Source of the DNA: Martinezella tropici
GTDB taxonomy: Bacteria; Pseudomonadota; Alphaproteobacteria; Rhizobiales; Rhizobiaceae
Assembly (NCBI GenBank): GCA_000799755.1
Contig: JUHI01000025.1
Span: 28,859 to 92,858 of the forward strand
Direction of reading: 5' to 3'
Length of the DNA: 64,000 bases
Made by a program: the position numbers and the translations under genes. Within the stretch, counting starts at the first letter, position 1. Each line of letters opens with the position of its first letter. Below, piece by piece: positions 7,960 to 17,246 of the stretch. The notes under the pieces are model-generated. The model saw only the letters and a list, made by a program, of their open reading frames with translations. It had not been told where the DNA came from and did no database searches.

Positions 7960-8868
7960 ACTCAACAGCTCGAATGCCGGTCAGCCAGGTATGGAAAGAC
8001 ATGACCTCGTGACGCCGCAGCGCCTTCTGCGGGGCGACGACATAGTAGGCCCATTTCACCGGCCATCGGATGTCGGGAATGAGATGGACAAGTCGACCAA
8101 GCTCCAGCTCCTGGGCCACCAGGGCCTTGCGGACAAGCGCCACACCGCGAGCCGCGACAGCCGCGTTGATCACGGCGGCAGTGGAGTTGATCTTAAGTCC
8201 ACGCTCACCGGGCGTCTGGTTCGCACCAGCACGCGCCAGCCATTCGCTCCAGGTCGGAAAGTCGCCACCGGATGCGGTGTACCGTCATGGATCAGTGTCT
8301 GCTCCGCGATCCAGCCGGCCGTTACTTCCCTGTCGGTCGGAACCAGCTTGTTGTGGCAGACGGCGATAATTTCCTCACCCATAAGATAGGTAGACTTCAC
8401 GCCTTTCCATGTGCCGAGGCCGCATCGGATTCCGATGTCCGCTTCCCCGTGCGCGAGATCGATAACTCTGTCGGAGACATCCAGCCTAACGTCGACGTTC
8501 GGACACTTCGAAGCGAACTCCTCCAGACGCGACATGAGCCAGTTGGCGACAAGCGCCTGCGATGCGGTCACGACGACCACCGACCGGGCCTTGCGGCCGC
8601 GCAGCTTCCGAAGACCGGATTCGAGGAGATCCAACCCTTGTGCGATGTCTTCGAGAGCTTCCTGTGCCTCTTCCACCGGCGTCAGTCGTTCGGCCCCGGA
8701 ACGACGCCTCTTAAACAGAGGGTAGCCGACCCAGTCCTCGAGCGATCGCACGAGTTGGCCGATGGCGGGAGGCGTCACATCAAGCTCCCTGGCTGCGCCC
8801 ACGAAGCTTCCATGTCTGGCCGACGCTTCCAATGCCTGCAGCGACTTTAGTCTTGTCAGGTTTCTCAT
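7919..8868 (-). pseudogene. LysR-family regulator disrupted by a frameshift
   Basis: The N-terminal part (8868 down to about 8270) is a GcvA-like LysR regulator: winged helix (GSFVGAARELDVTPPAIGQL) plus half of the ligand domain up to LIHDGTPHP. It then loses frame and ends at 8170. The remaining family-like sequence, beginning SGGDFPTWSEWL and continuing through LVHLIPDIRW, is read in another frame to a stop at 7919. Joined, they give about 316 residues, the usual LysR length. The shift lies near 8264-8277 and fits one missing base. It is divergent from the SDR operon and would be its natural regulator. A sequencing error is possible. Confidence 0.75.
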
Positions 8869-8905
8869 ATCGATCACAACAAAGATTTTCTTTCTTCTCG
8901 ATATG
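8866..8905. promoter_or_regulatory. Inverted repeat in the LysR/SDR divergent promoter
   Basis: CATATCGA and TCGATATG form a perfect 8-base inverted repeat spaced by 24 bases in the 104-base divergent promoter region. One arm overlaps the LysR start codon. This is a candidate LysR site; the link is inferred from position alone. Confidence 0.35.
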
Positions 8906-8972
8906 GCGTCTTTTCCTCGTGAATGCAAACGCCGAGGTCTAGGTTCGGACGACTGAACACGAGGAAAGACAA

Positions 8973-9719
8973 ATGGTTCTTGAAGGAAAGACCGCGCTGA
9001 TTACCGGCGGATCGAGCGGGATTGGCCTCGCCGCAGCGCGCGCGCTGCTTGACAGCGGCGCACGCGTCGCAATCACCGGACGCTCGACCGAGAGGCTTGA
9101 GAAAGCTGCTGTCGAACTTGGCGGCGACGTACTTCCGATCGACGCAGACGTGACGTCGCTGACCGACCTCGCCAACATGAGAACGAAGCTCGAAAGCGCC
9201 TTCGGCTCGCTCGACATCGTATTCGCAAACGCGGGCGTCGCGATGGGCACGCCACTGGCGACGACCGACGAAGCGACGTACCACAAGATCATGGATGCGA
9301 ACGTGAAGGGCGTATTCTTCACGGTGCAGGCGGTGCTTCCGCTGTTGCAAGACGGCGCGTCGATCATTTTGAACACCTCGTGGCTTAACCAGATCGGAGC
9401 GCCCGGTCGTGCCATCCTGTCCGCGTCGAAGGCGGCAGTTCGCTCCTTTGCCAGGACCATGTCGGCGGAGCTTCTCGAACGGCGGATCAGGGTGAATGCC
9501 GTGAGCCCCGGATCGATCGAGACGCCCATCCACCAGGGAAGGGGTCAGACCGAAGAGGAGTTCCGCGCCTATGCCGAACGGGTCGGCGCGCAGGTACCTG
9601 TAGGTCGCATGGGTCGCCCGGAAGAGATTGCAGACGCTGTCCTCTTTCTGGCAAGCGCTGCGTCGAGCTACATGCTGGGGGCCGAGATGGTGATCGACGG
9701 CGGTAGGTCGGAGCTATGA
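8973..9719 (+). CDS. Short-chain dehydrogenase/reductase lacking the catalytic Tyr
   Basis: A 248-residue Rossmann protein with a complete cofactor motif (TGGSSGIG, residues 11-18), the NAG motif (FANAGVA, about 85-90), Asn110 and Ser136. At the YxxxK position the sequence is ILSASK, with Leu149 where Tyr is expected and Lys153 present. The codon is CTG at 9417-9419, two base changes from a Tyr codon. Without the Tyr normal hydride-transfer chemistry is doubtful, so it may bind NAD(P) or have another role. It is the first gene of an operon with a cupin, an amine-oxidase-like protein and an MFS transporter. Confidence 0.85.
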   Translation: MVLEGKTALITGGSSGIGLAAARALLDSGARVAITGRSTERLEKAAVELGGDVLPIDADVTSLTDLANMRTKLESAFGSLDIVFANAGVAMGTPLATTDEATYHKIMDANVKGVFFTVQAVLPLLQDGASIILNTSWLNQIGAPGRAILSASKAAVRSFARTMSAELLERRIRVNAVSPGSIETPIHQGRGQTEEEFRAYAERVGAQVPVGRMGRPEEIADAVLFLASAASSYMLGAEMVIDGGRSEL

Positions 9720-9720
9720 T

Positions 9721-10425
9721 ATGTTGATCAACGAAGACCTCAATCGGCGCGTCCTCGTCAAAGCCGCCAAGCTCGACTGGGTTGCGAGCCCCGCCAATGG
9801 CGTGGACCGTCGAATGCTCTTCAGGATCGGCGAAGAGAAGGCCCGCGCGACGTCCATCGTCCGCTACGCCCCGAAAAGCAGCTTCGCCCATCACCAGCAT
9901 TTGGGCGGCGAGGAGTTCCTCGTGCTGGATGGCGTCTTCCAGGACGAGAGCGGCGACTTCCCTGTCGGCACATATGTGCGCAATCCGCCGGGAACTGGAC
10001 ACGCCCCGAGAAGCGACCGTGGCTGCACCATTCTGGTGAAGCTCTGGCAATTCAAGGCCGACGACCGCGAGCATGTCGTGCGCCGTCCCGGTGAAGGCAA
10101 ATCTGCCACCGCTCGCCCCGGCGTTGTTTCCGCGATGGTCCTCTTTGAAGGATCGGGAGAGCGCGTCGTGTTGGAGGAATGGCAAGCGGATGCAGAAGTC
10201 GAACTGCCCAATCCGGAAGGACTTGAGCTGCTGGTCGTCGATGGTGCTTTCACCGAAAGCGGCGACACGCTCGACCGGTGGAGTTGGCTACGACTACCGG
10301 CGGGACAGGCCGTGAAGGCAAAGGTCGGCCAGAATGGAGCGCGCGTCTGGTACAAAACTGCGCCGCTGATGCACGACGACGTCTGCGCGTTCGATGAGCC
10401 TGCAAAGGAGGCGCAACGATTATGA
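9721..10425 (+). CDS. Bicupin protein of ChrR type
   Basis: A 234-residue protein with two cupin halves. The first has the metal-site signature of ChrR-like cupins (FAHHQHLGGEEFLVLDG, about residues 59-76, and GTGHAP, about 97-102). The second (LLVVDGAF ... WLRLPAG) has lost the His ligands. ChrR-type cupins are found as zinc-binding anti-sigma domains or as dioxygenase-like enzymes; there is no N-terminal anti-sigma domain here, so an enzymatic or substrate-binding role is likelier. It begins one base after the SDR stop and overlaps the next gene by ATGA, so the four genes are one translation-coupled operon. Confidence 0.75.
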   Translation: MLINEDLNRRVLVKAAKLDWVASPANGVDRRMLFRIGEEKARATSIVRYAPKSSFAHHQHLGGEEFLVLDGVFQDESGDFPVGTYVRNPPGTGHAPRSDRGCTILVKLWQFKADDREHVVRRPGEGKSATARPGVVSAMVLFEGSGERVVLEEWQADAEVELPNPEGLELLVVDGAFTESGDTLDRWSWLRLPAGQAVKAKVGQNGARVWYKTAPLMHDDVCAFDEPAKEAQRL

Positions 10426-11525
10426 ATTCATGCAAGGTCGCAGTGATAGGTGCTGGGCTCGCTGGCCTTTACACTGCGCAGGCGCTGCACGCGTCCGGCG
10501 TGGACCTCCTCCTTGTCGAGGCGCGCGATCGGGTCGGCGGACGGATACTGACCGCCGGCAATGACGGAGCCCCATCCGCAGACGGGTTCGATCTCGGACC
10601 GTCCTGGTTCTGGCCCGCGATGCAGCCTGCAATGGCCGATCTCGTTGCCGAGCTCGGACTAGATTCGTTCCTCCAGCACAGCACCGGCGACGTGGTGTTC
10701 GAACGAATGTCACGCGAAGAACCGCAACGGTTCTCTCCCGCCGACGAGAACCAGCAGTCCATGAGGGTCTCCGGTGGAACGGGAGCCGTGGTGCAAGCCC
10801 TTGCAAGCCGCCTGCCTGACAGTCGGATCAGGCTCGGCACGAAGGTGGCGGCGATAGCGCTGAAGGATGACGCTGTCGAGCTTTCTCTGCAAGGCTTCGA
10901 CGGCAGCACAGAACTTCTCCGCGCAGAGTACGTGGTTGCAGCTCTTCCCCCCAGACTGCTCGATGCGACAGTCGTCTTCTCCCCGGCACAGGATCCGGTG
11001 ATTGCCGCAAGGTGGCGTAATACCTCGACTTGGATGGCTCCCCACGCGAAGTTCTTCGCGATCTATGACGAGGCCTTCTGGCGTAAGGAGGGGCTTTCAG
11101 GAACAGCACAGAGCATGGTCGGTCCGATGGTCGAGATCCACGATGCGACGACGAATTCGGGCAAGGCTGCCGTCTTCGGCTTCCTCGGCGTCGGCGCCGA
11201 CCAGCGGGCGTCCGTCGGCGACGAGACGCTGAAGCAGGCCTGTGTCGAGCAGCTTGCAAGGTTATTTGGGCCACGAGCGCTTACCCCGCGCGCGACCATC
11301 CTCAAGGACTGGGCCGCAGACCCGTTCACCGCGACGATTGCCGACCGGACCGGCGGGGATCATCCCGTGCCGGGAAATCCTCACTGGGTGACCGGTACAT
11401 GGGAAGGCCGCCTCATTATGGCAGGAAGCGAGACCAGTCCTGCCGAACCCGGATATCTCGCGGGCGCTATTGTCGCCGCCAAGCAGGCAGTTGCCGATAT
11501 CCTCTTCAGAGTTGAATTGAAATGA
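10422..11525 (+). CDS. FAD-dependent amine oxidase family protein
   Basis: A 367-residue flavoprotein of the monoamine oxidase/protoporphyrinogen oxidase superfamily. An N-terminal GAGLAGL dinucleotide-binding motif (about residues 10-16) is followed by RDRVGGRI, the RxGGR signature (about 37-44). The C-terminal FAD motif is MAGSETSPAEPGYLAGA. It is shorter than typical MAOs (about 450) and has no signal peptide, so it is probably cytoplasmic. Overlaps on both sides (ATGA) bind it to the SDR-cupin-MFS operon. The substrate is unknown. Confidence 0.8.
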   Translation: MNSCKVAVIGAGLAGLYTAQALHASGVDLLLVEARDRVGGRILTAGNDGAPSADGFDLGPSWFWPAMQPAMADLVAELGLDSFLQHSTGDVVFERMSREEPQRFSPADENQQSMRVSGGTGAVVQALASRLPDSRIRLGTKVAAIALKDDAVELSLQGFDGSTELLRAEYVVAALPPRLLDATVVFSPAQDPVIAARWRNTSTWMAPHAKFFAIYDEAFWRKEGLSGTAQSMVGPMVEIHDATTNSGKAAVFGFLGVGADQRASVGDETLKQACVEQLARLFGPRALTPRATILKDWAADPFTATIADRTGGDHPVPGNPHWVTGTWEGRLIMAGSETSPAEPGYLAGAIVAAKQAVADILFRVELK

Positions 11526-12721
11526 ACACAGCACAGAACGCTCCCCTTGATCAAAGTCTCGGCAAGCGTAACGCATGGATCCTGACCGTCGCCCAGGCCT
11601 TCGGCGGGGCGAACGCACCGATCGTCATCTCACTTGGGGGTCTTGTCGGCCAGCACCTTTCGCCCGATCCCGACCTGATCACGCTTCCCGTCAGTCTTCT
11701 CAATCTTGGCCTCGCGCTTGGAACCCTGCCGGCCGCCTATGTGATGCGGCGGCTCGGCCGCCGCAACGGCTATCTGATTGGGACGACGATCGGAATGATC
11801 TCCGGGCTAGTCGCGGCGATAGGCATCATCCTCTCGAGCTTCGTCGTCTTCTGCCTCGGAACCTGCATGGCGGGCCTTTATTCGTCCTATGTCCAGAGTT
11901 ACAGGTTCGCAGCCGCCGACAACGCTCCGGGTTCGGAGGCGCAAAAGGCAATCGCCCGTGTCATGGTCGGCGGCCTGGTCGCAGCCGTTATCGGTCCGCA
12001 GCTTGTCATCTGGACCCGGGACGCGGTTCCGGGCACGGCGTTCGCCGGGAGCTTCATCAGCCAGGGTCTGCTCGCCGCGCTGGCTTTCCCCGTCCTTTGG
12101 AATCTTCGCGCGTTCTCCGTGACGAAGGCGCAGGGAACAGCCGCTGCTGCCGAGCGGCCGCTGATGCAAATCCTCACATCGCCCCGCTATCTGCTGGCGA
12201 TCGCCACGGGTGTCGTCTCCTACGGCCTGATGACCTTCGTCATGACGGCGTCGCCCGTCGCTATGGTCGGACACGGACATTCCATCGACCAGGCCGCGCT
12301 CGGCATACAGTGGCACATCCTCGCCATGTACGGGCCGTCCTTCATAACGGGCCGCCTGATGGTCCGGTTCGGCAAAGAAAGGGTCGCCGCAGTCGGGCTG
12401 CTCCTCATAGCCTCGGCCGCCGCGGTCGCGCTGTCCGGCTTCGACATCGGCCATTTCTGGGTGGCGCTTGTCCTACTGGGGATCGGCTGGAACTTCGGCT
12501 TCATCGGGGCGACATCGATGGTCGGCGACTGCCATACGACCGCCGAGCGGAGCAAGGTTCAGGGCGCGAACGACTTTCTCGTCTTTGGGACAGTGGCATG
12601 TGCCTCGTTCTTCTCCGGATCGCTGCTCCACAGCTCTGGATGGGAAACGATCAACTGGATCGTGCTGCCGGCCTGCGCGCTGGTCCTCGTTCCATTGGTC
12701 TGGCGAACGTATTGGCCCTGA
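11522..12721 (+). CDS. MFS transporter
   Basis: A 399-residue integral membrane protein with about 12 hydrophobic segments and the MFS loop 2-3 motif variant RRLGRRNG (about residues 76-83). It closes the SDR-cupin-amine oxidase operon through an ATGA overlap and probably imports that pathway's substrate or exports its product. No substrate can be read from the sequence. Confidence 0.8.
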   Translation: MNTAQNAPLDQSLGKRNAWILTVAQAFGGANAPIVISLGGLVGQHLSPDPDLITLPVSLLNLGLALGTLPAAYVMRRLGRRNGYLIGTTIGMISGLVAAIGIILSSFVVFCLGTCMAGLYSSYVQSYRFAAADNAPGSEAQKAIARVMVGGLVAAVIGPQLVIWTRDAVPGTAFAGSFISQGLLAALAFPVLWNLRAFSVTKAQGTAAAAERPLMQILTSPRYLLAIATGVVSYGLMTFVMTASPVAMVGHGHSIDQAALGIQWHILAMYGPSFITGRLMVRFGKERVAAVGLLLIASAAAVALSGFDIGHFWVALVLLGIGWNFGFIGATSMVGDCHTTAERSKVQGANDFLVFGTVACASFFSGSLLHSSGWETINWIVLPACALVLVPLVWRTYWP

Positions 12722-12796
12722 TTTCGAGAGGATAATTAATGGGTGACAACTTTCTCCTGACCGCATCCCTCTCAGATTCCGCTCCCGGTCTCCACA

Positions 12797-13678
12797 TCAA
12801 CGCTCCTTCGACGTCGCTCCTTGCAGGCGTCGCCTTACGATCTGAGAGAATGCATCTATAAGGACGACGGTAGCAAAGATAAGCAGCAGGATGAAAGCCA
12901 CCTGATCCCAGGCCAGTATCTTGATGCGGCGCGATATTTCGAGCCCGATGCCGCCCGCGCCGACGATGCCGATAACGGTCGCCGACCGAGTGTTGGACTC
13001 AAAGAAATACAGCGCCTGGGAAACGAAGAGCGGCAGCACCTGCGGCAGGATTGCGAAGCGGCCGATCAGGAGGGCGGAAGCGCCCGTAGCCTTCACGCCC
13101 TCGATCTCCTGTTTGCGCGCGGTTTCTATGGCTTCGGCATAGAGCTTGGCCAGAGAGCCGATATCCGACAACGCAATCGCCAGAACGCCGACCATCGGGC
13201 CCATGCCGAACGCACGCACGAGAATGACGGCCCAGATCAACTGGTCTATTCCGCGCAGGCAGTCGAACAGCCGACGGAACCCGAAACGCAATGGTGCCAG
13301 GAACACGACGTTGCGCGCTCCGAAGAATGACAGGGGAACGGCGATGAGCGCCGCTGCCAATGTGCCGAGAAAGGCTATGGCTACTGTCTGCAGCATGGCG
13401 GCAAACAGGGCTGCAAACGGCCATGTCGAAACATCATGCCACCGAAACATCTGCGAGAGGATCAGCAGCAGTCCGTTTTCCGAGACCAGCCCGCCATAGA
13501 GGCGCCCGGGCGTAAAGCCATAATGCGCAAAGAGCAGAGCGACCGCCAGGCAGAGCAGCAACGCGAAGCCGGCTCTCAAAAGACGCCTTGCTGATTTGTC
13601 AGCAAATGCACCGGGGCAAAGCCGCGCTGCCGCATCGATTTCCGCGGCTCCTATCGTCTGTCGACGAGATTGGCTCAT
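12797..13678 (-). CDS. phnE: Phosphonate-type ABC permease, second copy
   Basis: A 293-residue inner-membrane permease with five or six hydrophobic segments and the EAA-type loop (EGVKATGASALLIGRFAILP) that docks on the ATPase. The start is the ATG overlapping the first phnE stop (ATGA); the open frame extends 5' in the wrong context. Two adjacent, divergent PhnE paralogues are common in rhizobial phosphonate importers and probably form a heterodimeric channel. It is the last gene of phnFCDEE. Confidence 0.88.
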   Translation of the reverse strand: MSQSRRQTIGAAEIDAAARLCPGAFADKSARRLLRAGFALLLCLAVALLFAHYGFTPGRLYGGLVSENGLLLILSQMFRWHDVSTWPFAALFAAMLQTVAIAFLGTLAAALIAVPLSFFGARNVVFLAPLRFGFRRLFDCLRGIDQLIWAVILVRAFGMGPMVGVLAIALSDIGSLAKLYAEAIETARKQEIEGVKATGASALLIGRFAILPQVLPLFVSQALYFFESNTRSATVIGIVGAGGIGLEISRRIKILAWDQVAFILLLIFATVVLIDAFSQIVRRRLQGATSKER

Positions 13679-14589
13679 CCCCTGCTCCCTTCGAGGATCG
13701 CGTGGCGCAGCCGCTCGGAAAGCAGATCCGCGACGAAGACGACGCCGACGATCATGATCACCATGGCGCTCAGTTCCTGATAGTAATTGAAGCTGACGAC
13801 GTAATAGAGTTCCTGGCCGATACCGCCCGCCCCTACCAGTCCGATAATGGAGGCGGAGCGTATGTTGATCTCCAGGCGCATCACCGTGTAGGAGAGCAGC
13901 GTCGGCAGCACCTGCGGCAGCACAGCGAAACGCACCTTCCAGAGCCAGTTCGCGCCCGCGGCTTCCAATCCCTCCAGCGGGCGTGGATCGACCGCCTCGT
14001 TTGCCTCGGAAAACAGCTTGCCGAGCGAGCCTGTCGTGTGGACGGCGATCGCAAGAATGCCGGCAAGCGGCCCGACACCATAAGCCCAGACGAAGCAGAG
14101 CGCGAAGACGATGTCCGGTACGCTGCGGCACAGGTCGAGAAACCGGCGGGTCAAATGAAAGATTGGCAACGGCGCAAGATTTCGCGCTGCGCCGAAGCAA
14201 AGCAGAAAGGCCGCGCCCGCGCCGAGCGCGGTGCCGATCAGCGCTATCGCCGCCGTATCCAGAAGCAGCCGCGCATAGTCGCCCGCCCGGTAAAACCAAT
14301 AGGCGAAGGAGCCCTTGGTCTCGCTGTCGTCAAGCAATCTGGCAACCGTCAGATCGGGCAAGGTCCGCTGAACATAATCCCCGATGTGCGGCATACCCGC
14401 CAGAAGCCTCGCCAGAGAGAATTCGGTCTCGTGGCCTGCCAGCAGCACCATCAATAACAGTAGCGCCCAGCCGAGACCGCCATACAGGCGCCGGCGCGAA
14501 AGGAGCGCACGATATTCAGCCTCGATGCGGGTGACCGCATCGAGACCGTTGGCGCCGTTGCGGGCTGTTTGCATCTCAATCATAACCAT
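13675..14589 (-). CDS. phnE: Phosphonate-type ABC permease, first copy
   Basis: A 304-residue permease with about six transmembrane segments, the docking loop (LEGLEAAGANWLWKVRFAVLP, about residues 208-228) and a glycine-rich VGAGGIGQE segment shared with its partner. Three in-frame Met codons lie within the first six residues (MVMIEM); the first was kept although the AGGG upstream does not decide between them. It is 20 bases downstream of phnD and overlaps the second phnE. Confidence 0.88.
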   Translation of the reverse strand: MVMIEMQTARNGANGLDAVTRIEAEYRALLSRRRLYGGLGWALLLLMVLLAGHETEFSLARLLAGMPHIGDYVQRTLPDLTVARLLDDSETKGSFAYWFYRAGDYARLLLDTAAIALIGTALGAGAAFLLCFGAARNLAPLPIFHLTRRFLDLCRSVPDIVFALCFVWAYGVGPLAGILAIAVHTTGSLGKLFSEANEAVDPRPLEGLEAAGANWLWKVRFAVLPQVLPTLLSYTVMRLEINIRSASIIGLVGAGGIGQELYYVVSFNYYQELSAMVIMIVGVVFVADLLSERLRHAILEGSRG

Positions 14590-14609
14590 CGAAACAGCGC
14601 CCTGCAGAC

Positions 14610-15548
14610 TTACGATTTACGACGAGCCTGCATCTGCGCTTCGCGCATCTTGACGATGCCTTCGAAGAAATCGCGACCGACACGCTTGTAACCGAGGCCG
14701 TCACCCTCCTGGACTGCGACGTAGATATCGTGATGCTCCTTCGGCAGCGCCATCAGGAAATCGGTGAAGTCCTTGCGGAAGGCTTCCGGCAGCGCGGAAC
14801 GAACCGTCCAAGGGCTGTTCGGGATCAGGCCGGACTGCCAGAGAATACGGATCTGTTTCATGTCGAGCAGGCCCTTGCCGACCATGCTGTGGAATACGCC
14901 CGTGGTAAAGCCTTGGGCAATGTCTCCCTGCTGCGAGCTCCAGCCGACGCCTGCGTCATACTGGCCCTTGAGCACGGCGATGACGCTCTGCTCGTGGCCG
15001 CCGCTGAAGCCCGTCGAGCCGAAGAAGCTGGCGGGATCGTAGCCTTGGTCCTTGAGGTCGAAATTCGGGATCAGATAGCCGGAGGTCGAGTTCGGGTCGC
15101 CGAAGGCCAACGATTTTCCCTTGAGATCCGCGAGCTTCTGATAGGGCGAATCCGCCTTGACGTAGAGCACCGAGTAATAGCCGGGCGTACCGTCCTTTTC
15201 GATGGAAACAGCCATCGGCTCGACGCATTTGCAGTCCAGCCAGAGGCCGGCATAACTCGAAGCGCCGAGCAGCGAGATATCCACCTGGCCCGCGGCCATG
15301 GCATTCATGATGCCGGCATAGTCGGAAGAAGGATAGAGTTTGACCGGAACGTTGAAGGTCTTCTCAAGCAGGGACTTGAAGCCGTTATATTCGGCCAGTC
15401 CGCCACCAGAATTTTCCGAACCGAGAATGCCGATGCGGATTTCCGGAACGTCCGCCTTCCAGCTGGGATCGGCTGCAAATGCGGCAGAAGCCAGTCCGGC
15501 CAGGCCGATAAGTCCTGCCGCGGCGATGCGTAGGGCGCGCGAAATCAT
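14610..15548 (-). CDS. phnD: Phosphonate ABC transporter, periplasmic binding protein
   Basis: A 312-residue exported binding protein with a signal peptide ending near AAFAAD (about residue 25) and the PhnD core (GILGSENSGG, YAGIMNAMAAGQVDISLLG, FGDPNSTSGYLIP). The last motif contributes Ser/Thr contacts to the phosphonate group in PhnD. The start was moved 23 codons downstream of the longest frame, to an ATG preceded by AGGAGTTACTGTA. No C-P lyase genes lie nearby, so the ligand could be a phosphonate, phosphite or phosphate ester. Confidence 0.9.
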   Translation of the reverse strand: MISRALRIAAAGLIGLAGLASAAFAADPSWKADVPEIRIGILGSENSGGGLAEYNGFKSLLEKTFNVPVKLYPSSDYAGIMNAMAAGQVDISLLGASSYAGLWLDCKCVEPMAVSIEKDGTPGYYSVLYVKADSPYQKLADLKGKSLAFGDPNSTSGYLIPNFDLKDQGYDPASFFGSTGFSGGHEQSVIAVLKGQYDAGVGWSSQQGDIAQGFTTGVFHSMVGKGLLDMKQIRILWQSGLIPNSPWTVRSALPEAFRKDFTDFLMALPKEHHDIYVAVQEGDGLGYKRVGRDFFEGIVKMREAQMQARRKS

Positions 15549-15597
15549 TACAGTAACTCCTGTGTCGATGAACAGCGATGTTTTCAAAAATGGAGCG

Positions 15598-16395
15598 TCA
15601 GCCGGACGCGGCTTCAATGTCGACGGATGTCACCGCTTCGCTGACGTCATGCTCCTCGCCGCCTGCGTAGATCAGGCGCAATGCGGCGCGGTCGAGGGCT
15701 GCGGCCGGACCATCGAAGACGATCCTACCGTTCGCCATACCGATCACGCGGTCGCAATATCTACGCGCCGTGTCGATCGTATGCAGATTGCAAAGGACGG
15801 TGATCCCGTCCTCGCGATTGATTGATTTCAGCGCGTCCATGACGATCGCCGCGCTCTTGGGATCGAGCGAGGCGATCGGCTCGTCCGCGAGAACGAGTTT
15901 CGGCTCCTGCAGCAATGTGCGGGCGATAGCAACACGCTGCTGCTGGCCGCCGGAAAGACTGTCCGCACGCTGGTTCCAGGCATGGGCAATGTCCAGGCGA
16001 TCCAGCGCCTGCACGGCAAGCACTCTTTCGCGCACGCCGAAATGCTTGAAAAGGAGTGGCAGTACCCCGCGCTGGCTTGCCCTGCCAAGCAGCACATTGG
16101 TCAGCACATCCAGCCGTCCCACGAGATTGAATTGCTGAAAGATCATGCCGCATTCGGCTCGCCACTCGCGAAGTGCGGCACCTTTCAACGTCGAGATATT
16201 GCGGTTGCCGAAAAGGACATCGCCGATGGTCGGCTCGGTCAGTCGGTTAATCATCCTCAGAAGCGTCGACTTGCCGGCGCCGGAGCGACCGATGACGCCA
16301 ATCATCTGTCCTTGCGGAACGCTAAGATCAACGCTGTCGACCGCGCGCTTGTCGCCAAAATTCTTGCAGAGGCCCCTAATCACCAGATCGGCCAT
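15598..16395 (-). CDS. phnC: Phosphonate-type ABC transporter ATPase
   Basis: A 265-residue ATPase with Walker A (GRSGAGKST, about residues 36-44), Q-loop (MIFQQFNLV), signature (LSGGQQQR), Walker B (LVLADEP) and switch His (NLHTID). The start was set at the ATG with GGAAGA seven bases upstream rather than at a GTG five codons earlier. It is the first transporter gene after phnF; the 73-base spacer begins with a TCATTTCGAATG element resembling half of the phnF operator. Confidence 0.92.
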   Translation of the reverse strand: MADLVIRGLCKNFGDKRAVDSVDLSVPQGQMIGVIGRSGAGKSTLLRMINRLTEPTIGDVLFGNRNISTLKGAALREWRAECGMIFQQFNLVGRLDVLTNVLLGRASQRGVLPLLFKHFGVRERVLAVQALDRLDIAHAWNQRADSLSGGQQQRVAIARTLLQEPKLVLADEPIASLDPKSAAIVMDALKSINREDGITVLCNLHTIDTARRYCDRVIGMANGRIVFDGPAAALDRAALRLIYAGGEEHDVSEAVTSVDIEAASG

Positions 16396-16468
16396 CAGCG
16401 TGTCTTCCACGCCTTCGAAATTGCAGCGGTGACACGGTGAAAAGCAGGATTACCTGACATGGGTCCGC

Positions 16469-17239
16469 TCATTTCGAATGCCTGTCAGCTGCGTTTCCGG
16501 CCGTCATATCGTTGATCTCCAGCGTGTTGTCGATGGTGAATTGCACCCGGTCGCCGGCCCAAACGACCTCGGAATAAGCGATTGGAACCCCTTTCGTATC
16601 CGCATCGATCTTGTGAGTGACCAGCACCGGCTGTTGTGGCGGCAGGCGTAAGACGCGCGTGACTTCGGCTAGCGGCATACGCGTCGAAATGACTGTCTTC
16701 AGTCGGAAATAGTCATGCACGCCGTACGTGGCGTAAATCTCGGAAAGCCGGCGCAGACTACGTCGCGCCTTGTCTATGTCGGGAAAGCGGTCAACAGGGT
16801 GATAGGCGGTGGAGATGCTGATCGGAATATCGTCGGCAAAACCGTAACGCACGATCCGATAAACCGCGGCCCCCTCCTCGATGTTCAAGGCCTGCGCCAC
16901 CGTGGTCGACGCGGCAACGACTTCTTCGCTGACGGGCTGGTCGGTCGAGGCGCGTCCCTGCTCGCCAATGTTGCGGGACACGCGGGTCCGAAGCGAGATC
17001 TTGTAGTCAATGACATCGGCGCGCTGGACAAAGCTGCCTTTGCCGCGCTCGGTGCGAATGAGCCCGTGGGCCGACAGCTCCGATAATGCGCGGCGGACGC
17101 TATGACGTCCTCCGCCCAGACGTTCCATCAGGTTAGGCTCGCTGGGAAGCAGGCTCCCGACCGGGTAGACGCCGGCTTCGATATCACCGCGCAGCCTTTC
17201 GGCCAGATCTTCCCATCCAATTGCAGGGTTTCTACTCAA
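16469..17239 (-). CDS. phnF: GntR/HutC-family regulator of the phosphonate importer
   Basis: A 256-residue regulator with an N-terminal GntR winged helix (LPSEPNLMERLGGGRHSVRR, about residues 31-50) and a C-terminal UTRA effector domain ending FTIDNTLEI. It starts with TTG: the in-frame region upstream is closed by a stop four codons earlier, and no ATG occurs before residue 38, which lies inside the DNA-binding domain. It heads the phnFCDEE operon and has a strong palindrome seven bases upstream, so it is probably autoregulated. Confidence 0.88.
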   Translation of the reverse strand: MSRNPAIGWEDLAERLRGDIEAGVYPVGSLLPSEPNLMERLGGGRHSVRRALSELSAHGLIRTERGKGSFVQRADVIDYKISLRTRVSRNIGEQGRASTDQPVSEEVVAASTTVAQALNIEEGAAVYRIVRYGFADDIPISISTAYHPVDRFPDIDKARRSLRRLSEIYATYGVHDYFRLKTVISTRMPLAEVTRVLRLPPQQPVLVTHKIDADTKGVPIAYSEVVWAGDRVQFTIDNTLEINDMTAGNAADRHSK

Positions 17240-17246
17240 AGACCGA

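Noticed and set aside
12797..14299. 500-residue open frame including the second phnE
   Set aside because: The 5' half is antiparallel-frame sequence inside the first phnE; the true gene begins at the ATGA overlap at 13678.
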